Below, in pieces: positions 58,517 to 64,000 of a stretch of 64,000 nt of DNA. Where the stretch lies: contig NZ_CP007142.1 of the NCBI RefSeq assembly GCF_000940805.1, forward strand, positions 1,898,593 to 1,962,592, written 5' to 3'. Position numbers and translations under genes: made by a program. The stretch comes from Gynuella sunshinyii YC6258 (lineage in GTDB: Bacteria > Pseudomonadota > Gammaproteobacteria > Pseudomonadales > Natronospirillaceae). The notes beneath the pieces were generated by a model that was not told the origin of the DNA, ran no database searches, and saw only the letters and a list, made by a program, of their open reading frames with translations. Numbering within the stretch: position 1 is the stretch's first letter; each line of letters begins with the position of its first letter.

Positions 58517-59824
58517 ATGAACACAATGAAGAAAACTTGGATTGGATTTATTGCTGCAGGTCTTTTGGGCCTTTTTATTGGCATTGGTACTTCGGTTGAG
58601 GCAGGCAAAGGGCCTGAAACCCGTCTGCCAATCGATGACATTCGTAACCTCGCTCAGGTGATCGATCACGTAAAGCGTTCTTATGTTGAAGAAGTGGACG
58701 ATCAAAAACTGCTTGAAGATGCCATTCGCGGCATGCTGGCAGGACTGGATCCTCATTCAAGTTATCTGACTCCCCAGGATTTTGCTGACTTAAAAGAAGA
58801 TACCAGTGGTAAATTTGGTGGCCTGGGTATTGAAGTTTCAATGGATGAAACCGGATTCGTTAGGGTTGTATCTCCGATAGATGATACGCCCGCTTTTCGG
58901 GCCGGCATACAGGCCGGAGACCTGATTACAGTGTTGGATGATAAACCAGTAAAAGGTTTGTCGCTCAGTCAGGCTGTCGACATTATGCGTGGTGAGCCTG
59001 GCTCAACGATTTTACTGACAGTCGTACGTTCTGGAGAATCCAAGCCGCTGGAAATCAAAATAAAACGCGACGTCATTAAAGTAACCAGTATTCGTCAGCG
59101 GATGCTGGAGTCTGGATATGGATATGTTCGGATCAGTCAGTTCCAGCAACGCACCGGCCCTGATTTTGTCAGTGCAATGAAGAAACTGCGCGATGAGAAT
59201 GGCGATAAGTTGAACGGACTGGTACTGGATCTGCGCAATAACCCAGGTGGCGTGTTAAACGCTGCAGTGGATGTTGTGGATGCGTTGATCTCTGAAGGCT
59301 TGATCGTTTATACCGAAGGCCGTCTGCCTGATTCTGAGTTTAAGTACAGTGCAACCTCTGGTGACGCTTCTGATAGTGTGAATCTGGTTGTGTTGATAAA
59401 TGGCGGTTCAGCCTCGGCATCTGAAATTGTGGCGGGCGCTCTTCAGGATCACAAACGTGCCGTGATCATGGGGACACAGAGTTTTGGTAAAGGTTCTGTG
59501 CAGACTATATTGCCATTGGGTGAGAACCGTGCTCTGAAACTGACCACCGCCCGTTACTACACTCCGAGTGGCCGTTCTATTCAGGCCCAGGGAATTGTGC
59601 CTGATATCGTGGTTGAGCGTGGAAAACTGAATCTGGAAGAAAGCCGTTTCTTTAAAGAATCTGATTTGCAGGGGCATCTGGAAAATAACACTGCAACTTC
59701 GACGGAAGCAGGTAAAGCCAATGGTGACCCTGAAGCGGAAAAGAATCTGGCAGAAACCGATTATCAGCTCTATGAAGCTCTTAATATGCTCAAAGGTATG
59801 CACATCGTATCCATAATGAAGTAA
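58517..59824 (+). CDS. ctpA: Carboxy-terminal processing protease (S41)
   Basis: A 435-residue periplasmic protease with an N-terminal signal or anchor helix (about residues 9-25). A PDZ domain lies at about 90-170 (GKFGGLGIEV, then DLITVLDDKPVKGLS) and the S41 core follows. The catalytic serine is in GGSASASEIVAGAL and the lysine in FGKGSVQT. The C-terminal tail is charged and variable. Such enzymes trim periplasmic and peptidoglycan-associated proteins, often regulating murein endopeptidases, which fits the neighbour envC. The yibQ gene begins four bases later. Confidence 0.94.
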   Translation: MNTMKKTWIGFIAAGLLGLFIGIGTSVEAGKGPETRLPIDDIRNLAQVIDHVKRSYVEEVDDQKLLEDAIRGMLAGLDPHSSYLTPQDFADLKEDTSGKFGGLGIEVSMDETGFVRVVSPIDDTPAFRAGIQAGDLITVLDDKPVKGLSLSQAVDIMRGEPGSTILLTVVRSGESKPLEIKIKRDVIKVTSIRQRMLESGYGYVRISQFQQRTGPDFVSAMKKLRDENGDKLNGLVLDLRNNPGGVLNAAVDVVDALISEGLIVYTEGRLPDSEFKYSATSGDASDSVNLVVLINGGSASASEIVAGALQDHKRAVIMGTQSFGKGSVQTILPLGENRALKLTTARYYTPSGRSIQAQGIVPDIVVERGKLNLEESRFFKESDLQGHLENNTATSTEAGKANGDPEAEKNLAETDYQLYEALNMLKGMHIVSIMK

Positions 59825-59828
59825 TGCG

Positions 59829-60581
59829 ATGCGGCTAGTTCTGTTTTGTCTGCTGTATTCAGTGGCATGTCTGGTACATGCCACTGAGGCGCAGATATCA
59901 AAGGCTAAAGTAGCCATTATTATTGACGATCTCGGTTATAACCTGAGCCGTGATCGTCAGGCTATTGACCTCCCTGTTCCTGTGACTCTTGCTTTTCTAC
60001 CTGATCGAAACTACACCCAGGTCCTGGCCAGATATGCTCACAGTAAAGGCAAGGCAATCATGTTACATCTGCCAATGGAAAGTGAGAGTGGTTTTCCTAT
60101 GGGGGAGTATGGGTTGAAGGTTGATATGTCTGACGAGCAAAAGCGCCAGAAGTTGGATGAAGCTCTTGCTGCTGTGCCTTATGCAACTGGAGTTAACAAC
60201 CATATGGGCAGCCGGATGACCCGTGATCAGGAAAGCATGTCCTGGTTAATGGAAGAGTTAAACCGCCACCAGCTGTTTTTTGTCGACAGTCTGACGGTAG
60301 CCGATTCCCTGGGTTGGAAGACCGCTGAGTCGACGAATACTCCTTACGCTACCCGCACAGTCTTTCTGGATAATGATCTTGACAGTCAGAGTCTGGATCG
60401 ACAGTTTGAAGTTCTAATGGAAAAAGCCAGGAAAAATGGCAGTGCCATTGCCATAGCACATCCTCATCCCGAGACTCTGAGATTTCTGCGTATGCGCCTG
60501 CCGCTGGCCCAGCAGTACGAGCTTGTGACATTTGTTTATGTGGACAAACTGTTGCTTGGAAAAGCTATTGCCAGTCAATAG
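59829..60581 (+). CDS. Divergent polysaccharide deacetylase family protein (YibQ type)
   Basis: A 250-residue secreted protein with a signal peptide (cleavage near VHA, residue 19). The fold is NodB-like: AKVAIIIDDLGYNLSRDRQ with the metal-type Asp pair, LTLAFLPDRNY-like strand, AIMLHLPMESE, NNHMGSRMTRD and AIAIAHPHPETL. YibQ proteins are usually found behind envC and ctpA; their substrate is not established. Linked roles in cell-wall maintenance are inferred from context. Confidence 0.88.
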   Translation: MRLVLFCLLYSVACLVHATEAQISKAKVAIIIDDLGYNLSRDRQAIDLPVPVTLAFLPDRNYTQVLARYAHSKGKAIMLHLPMESESGFPMGEYGLKVDMSDEQKRQKLDEALAAVPYATGVNNHMGSRMTRDQESMSWLMEELNRHQLFFVDSLTVADSLGWKTAESTNTPYATRTVFLDNDLDSQSLDRQFEVLMEKARKNGSAIAIAHPHPETLRFLRMRLPLAQQYELVTFVYVDKLLLGKAIASQ

Positions 60582-60631
60582 ACTGGAACTGGTAATCCAC
60601 TGAACTGTTCTGCCGAATGACAGGAGCTTTT

Positions 60632-61402
60632 ATGTTGATTGACAGCCACTGTCACCTTGATTTCGAAACTTTTGATTCTGATCGTCAACGAATTATCGAA
60701 TCCTGCCGGCAGCACAATATCTGTGGATTTATGGTCCCGTCAGTGGCTCCCCGGTTTTGGCCAAGACAACTGCGACTGGCATCTGAGTATCCAGAGGTGG
60801 CTCTGGCTCTGGGGTTACACCCCTGGTATGTAAGCGAGGCTGCGATTGAGTCGTTGCGTGATCTTGCGAAAGTCCTTGATAGTTCACCGGCTCCGGTTCT
60901 GGCAATTGGTGAAACTGGTCTTGATAAGCTCAAAGGCAATCCGGAGCTACAGCTGTTGAGTCTTAAATATCAGCTGGGTGTAGCACAGGAGCTCGATAAA
61001 CCAGTCATACTTCATAGTGTGAAAACCCATGCCAGATTGCAGGATATCTTGCGTGATTATCCAGGAGTACGTGGTGTGGTGCATGGTTTTTCTGGCAGCT
61101 ATGAAGATGCGATGAGGTTTATCGATATCGGTTTTAAGGTGGGAATTGGTGGTCTGATCACTCGACCCAATGCCCGTAAAATCCGGGCGGCCGTGACTCG
61201 ATTGCCATTACATTCAATGGTGCTGGAGACAGACGCTCCGGATATGGGTCTTTATGGTCACGAAGGTTCTCGTAACAGCCCGGAAAACCTGGTTTTGATC
61301 CTGAATTGTCTGGCGGAGTTGCGGCAACAGGACCCTGAGTCCATACAGCGGGCGGTACTGTCCAATACCCGGGAATTATTTACCTGGCCACCATCTGTAT
61401 AA
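60632..61402 (+). CDS. TatD family metal-dependent hydrolase
   Basis: The protein is about 256 residues from the ATG at 60632, which has AGGAG five bases upstream; an ATG at 60617 is open but precedes that site. Metal ligands are seen in DSHCHLDF at the start, LALGLHPWYV, IGETGLDK, ILHSVKTH, VVHGFSGS and LETDAPDM. Family members are magnesium-dependent deoxyribonucleases or quality-control hydrolases. The last 27 bases overlap the end of the convergent GGDEF-EAL gene. Confidence 0.92.
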   Translation: MLIDSHCHLDFETFDSDRQRIIESCRQHNICGFMVPSVAPRFWPRQLRLASEYPEVALALGLHPWYVSEAAIESLRDLAKVLDSSPAPVLAIGETGLDKLKGNPELQLLSLKYQLGVAQELDKPVILHSVKTHARLQDILRDYPGVRGVVHGFSGSYEDAMRFIDIGFKVGIGGLITRPNARKIRAAVTRLPLHSMVLETDAPDMGLYGHEGSRNSPENLVLILNCLAELRQQDPESIQRAVLSNTRELFTWPPSV

Positions 61403-63505
61403 ATCCAGGAGTTGGTCTCCCGGCAATGGTCGGCTATAAAAATACCCTTGCCCCTTCGGACATTGCAGTTCATTGAGCAATAAGCACTGAGCCTCTGTTT
61501 CTATGCCTTCGGCAATTACGTCCAGAGTCATGGCATTGGCTAAAACGATCATAGCGCTGATCAGTGCACGATCATCAACATCCTGTTCTAAATCAGCAAC
61601 AAAACTGCGATCAATTTTGACGCCAGAGACTGGAAATTGTTTCAAATGGCTCAGAGAGGAAAAGCCAGTACCAAAGTCATCCAGCCATATTTTGATGCCC
61701 GCCTGATTCAACTGACTCAGAGTCCTGAGGGTTGCCGCCTCATTTTCCACGAGTGCGGTCTCGGTAATTTCTATATGAATCCTGTCGTTTTTGATGCGAT
61801 GCGAAGAAATCGCCTTGAGCAGTGTTTTCTCCAACGCAGAATGACGTATCTGTATAGGAGACAGATTAATAGCGACATGGAAGTCGTCTTTCAGGTGAGG
61901 TTCCCATTCGCTTAACTGATGACAGATGGTCTCTATGATCCAGTCACCGATCGGCAGAATCAGACCGGACTCTTCCGCAATTGGAATAAATATATCCGGC
62001 CCCACGAAGCCCCGGACCGGGTTTTTCCAGCGCACCAGCGCTTCCACTCCACAGATATTATTGTCTTTGAGGTTAACCAATGGTTGATACCAGACGCCAA
62101 GTTCATTGTGGCTCAGCGCCATGCGAAGCTCGTTCTCTAAAGCTACCCGGTCATGGGCCTGCTGATCCATTTCATGAGAGAAAAAATGGAAGTCGTTTTT
62201 GCCGGCATTTTTAGCGCTATACATGGCGATGTCGGCTCGTTTCATTAGATTGCTGCCGGTGTTGCCGTCATCAGGATAGATCGCCACGCCAATACTGCAG
62301 CTGATATAAATATCAAAATTCAGAATGTGATAGGGCTGGCTGATCATCTTGATCAGTGCAGTGGCATTGTGCGCGGCCTCTGCCGGACTGCTGATTTCCA
62401 GCACACACACGAATTCATCGCCGCCAAGCCGTGCCAGGAACGGTTTCTGACGATCACTGTCCTCCTGAATGACAGAAGACAGTTGGGCTTTTATCCTGCT
62501 TGAAACATGGTGAATCAACTCGTCCCCAAGTTCATGACCATAGGTATCGTTCACCCGTTTAAAACCATCCAGGTCCATGAACATCAAACAAAAGGACTTT
62601 TTATGGCTGTAGGAAATATCGATCCAACGTTCCAGAATTTCGCTGAAAAACAGGCGGTTTGGTAAATCTGTTAAAGAGTCGTGATAGGCCAGATGCTGAA
62701 TACGAAGGGACCTTTCTTCAAGGTTTGCCACCATTTGGTTCATAGTATTTGCGAGGGCAACAATTTCGTCATCTGCTTTGATACTGAGATGTTCACGATA
62801 ACGGCCCTGACCGATATCATTGGCGAACTTAACCAGTTTGGCAATCGGGTGAACCAGACGTTTTGCAATGTGATCGCCAACAGAGATGACCGCAATGGTC
62901 AGTGCGATGGTAATGCCGAGGGCAATATTCAAAAACTCGAATATTTTATGGATGCGGCGCTCAGTGGCTTTATCTCCCAACGCTTTGATTTCATTAATGA
63001 CATCGGTTTGGGAAAACAGCATCTCCACTCCTCCGATAACGCGGTTTTCGACCAGAATCGGTTGAGCGATAAACAGTTGGTCTTCAGAGGGTTCTTTATA
63101 GGTCATGCCACGTTTGACCGTTTGTAGAAGCTGTTTGTCAACCTGTTCCGTCGAAACAAAAATATCGGCAATCCCTTCGCTGTGGCCAAAATAATTATTT
63201 TTCAAATCAAAGATATGAATGGTTTCGACTTCGTCATTGGCCAGCGTTACGTTAGTCAGATCAAGGATGGTTTCATAGTCGTAGTTGTATAAAGGGCGGG
63301 CCAGGTTTTTGGCAAATTGCCGGGAAATCGTTTGGGAACGATTGAGCATTCGCTCTGTCAGTTCGGCTTTTAAATCATTGACATTCAAGCGGTTCAGTTC
63401 TGCTGACGCATTTTCAAACAACAGGATCAATGAGATAGACAGGATCAGTAAACTACCAGTCGTCAGACCCAGAATAAAAAAAGAATACCTGGTTCTTAAT
63501 TTCAT
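61376..63505 (-). CDS. GGDEF-EAL bifunctional cyclic di-GMP protein
   Basis: A 709-residue membrane protein. A first transmembrane helix (about residues 8-30) and a second (about 190-212) flank a periplasmic sensor-like region; a HAMP domain follows (about 215-265). The GGDEF domain shows NRLFFSEILERW and an intact RLGGDEFVCVL. The EAL domain shows GVEALVRWKNP, INLSPIQIR, ITETALVENE and DDFGTGFSSL. Both catalytic signatures are intact, so it could make or break cyclic di-GMP; the dominant activity cannot be told. It is monocistronic. Confidence 0.93.
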   Translation of the reverse strand: MKLRTRYSFFILGLTTGSLLILSISLILLFENASAELNRLNVNDLKAELTERMLNRSQTISRQFAKNLARPLYNYDYETILDLTNVTLANDEVETIHIFDLKNNYFGHSEGIADIFVSTEQVDKQLLQTVKRGMTYKEPSEDQLFIAQPILVENRVIGGVEMLFSQTDVINEIKALGDKATERRIHKIFEFLNIALGITIALTIAVISVGDHIAKRLVHPIAKLVKFANDIGQGRYREHLSIKADDEIVALANTMNQMVANLEERSLRIQHLAYHDSLTDLPNRLFFSEILERWIDISYSHKKSFCLMFMDLDGFKRVNDTYGHELGDELIHHVSSRIKAQLSSVIQEDSDRQKPFLARLGGDEFVCVLEISSPAEAAHNATALIKMISQPYHILNFDIYISCSIGVAIYPDDGNTGSNLMKRADIAMYSAKNAGKNDFHFFSHEMDQQAHDRVALENELRMALSHNELGVWYQPLVNLKDNNICGVEALVRWKNPVRGFVGPDIFIPIAEESGLILPIGDWIIETICHQLSEWEPHLKDDFHVAINLSPIQIRHSALEKTLLKAISSHRIKNDRIHIEITETALVENEAATLRTLSQLNQAGIKIWLDDFGTGFSSLSHLKQFPVSGVKIDRSFVADLEQDVDDRALISAMIVLANAMTLDVIAEGIETEAQCLLLNELQCPKGQGYFYSRPLPGDQLLDLYRWWPGK

Positions 63506-63750
63506 CCTAATCCGGATTCCTTTTACTTTTGCGGTATGAAGAAAAGCCTGAAATCAATTGTAGCAGCATACTCAACATTCAGTTTCTATTGGTTTGCAGG
63601 ACCTGATGATCATCGGTGACTGTACCGCTAATTAAAACCTTTTGTCGAATCGGAACTGCCGGTCCATTGTTTGAGCAATGTTTGGGTGTCGTCAGGTATT
63701 CCGGCAGTGATGGTTGCCTGCCTTCACGCCAATCGAACTATACTTTCTGC
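63506..63750. other. Non-coding gap before srkA end
   Basis: About 245 bases with no convincing gene; it should hold the promoter of the GGDEF-EAL gene and the 3' end of the srkA transcript. No clear terminator hairpin was found. Confidence 0.4.
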
Positions 63751-64000
63751 TTACAGAAGATGGGCGAGTGATGGTACTGGCAAGTCCATGGCCGCCAATT
63801 GTTCTCTCAGCTGTAATACATGATCAGACCAGAAACGGGGAGACTCAAACCAGGGAAATGCTCTTGGAAATGCGGGGTCATTCCAGCGACTGGAAAGCCA
63901 GGCGGCATAATGAATCATACGCAGACTGCGACAGCATTCAATCAGGCCCAGCTCTGACATGGGAAAATGACAGAACATGGAATAACCTTTGGCAATTCTC
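63751..64000 (-). CDS. srkA: Stress response kinase A (SrkA/YihE), C-terminal part
   Basis: A minus-strand frame enters from the right edge and stops at 63751, giving the last 82 residues or so. The sequence RIAKGYSMF, then ELGLIECCRSLRMIHYAAWL, SSRWNDPAFPRAFPWF and FWSDHVLQLREQL matches the end of the SrkA aminoglycoside-phosphotransferase-fold kinase. That family phosphorylates proteins on Ser/Thr and counters death pathways under envelope or oxidative stress. An ATG at 63978 is internal, because similarity continues upstream of it. Confidence 0.9.
   Translation of the reverse strand, partial: RIAKGYSMFCHFPMSELGLIECCRSLRMIHYAAWLSSRWNDPAFPRAFPWFESPRFWSDHVLQLREQLAAMDLPVPSLAHLL

Noticed and set aside
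59408-59917. 169-codon minus-strand frame inside ctpA/yibQ
   Set aside because: It is antisense to the S41 protease core, whose motifs are intact on the other strand.

Overview
This window looks like the chromosome of a marine-type gammaproteobacterium, probably from the Oceanospirillales/Saccharospirillaceae neighbourhood. That placement is inference from gene content: a ubiquinone/cytochrome bc1 respiratory chain, the conserved blocks rplM-rpsI-petABC-sspAB and gpmI-envC-ctpA-yibQ / yibN-grxC-secB, and a complete rrn operon. The species cannot be fixed by reading alone.

Layout. Positions 1-2100 hold a diverged lipase-chaperone-like gene cut by the left edge and, divergent from it, a secreted PETase/cutinase-like polyester hydrolase. 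Positions 2200-7600 hold a nitrite-assimilation unit on the minus strand (nasR, then nirB-nirD and an FNT channel). Its leader contains a sigma-54-like promoter, a hexaloop hairpin of the ANTAR target type and a U-tract terminator, so NasR antitermination can be read directly from the DNA. Positions 7900-14800 hold housekeeping genes: prfC, rplM-rpsI, petABC and sspAB. Positions 14780-20025 hold an rRNA operon (16S-23S-5S) with no tRNA in either spacer.

Positions 20700-28200 hold a sugar operon: ROK repressor, ROK kinase, lipoprotein binding protein, two CUT1-type permeases and a cytoplasmic (alpha/alpha)6 glycosidase-like protein, without an ABC ATPase. Positions 28200-33470 hold the SOS mutasome cassette imuA-imuB-dnaE2 with a LexA box. 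Then come ubiH-ubiI and a 7TM diguanylate cyclase. Positions 38380-44630 hold an unusual catabolic cluster: FGGY kinase, class II aldolase, class III (GSA-type) aminotransferase and an aldolase-fold protein that has lost its metal-binding histidines, beside a divergent TetR regulator and an acetylpolyamine-amidohydrolase-like gene.

Positions 44630-50600 are accessory in character: a decayed IS1380-type transposase, an AT-rich gene for a secreted MACPF-like protein with a three-repeat C-terminal domain, two glycosyltransferases and an orphan lipoprotein. Positions 50760-64000 return to core genes: glnA with a consensus sigma-54 promoter and NtrC-like sites, thiI, secB-grxC-rhodanese, gpmI, four tandem 50-bp palindromic repeats, envC, ctpA, yibQ, a tatD-family gene, a GGDEF-EAL protein, and the C-terminal end of srkA at the right edge.

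The best candidates for something undescribed are the kinase/aldolase/aminotransferase/pseudo-aldolase cluster, the MACPF-like secreted protein and the tandem hairpin repeats. The polyester hydrolase beside a chaperone-like gene is the most application-relevant observation.
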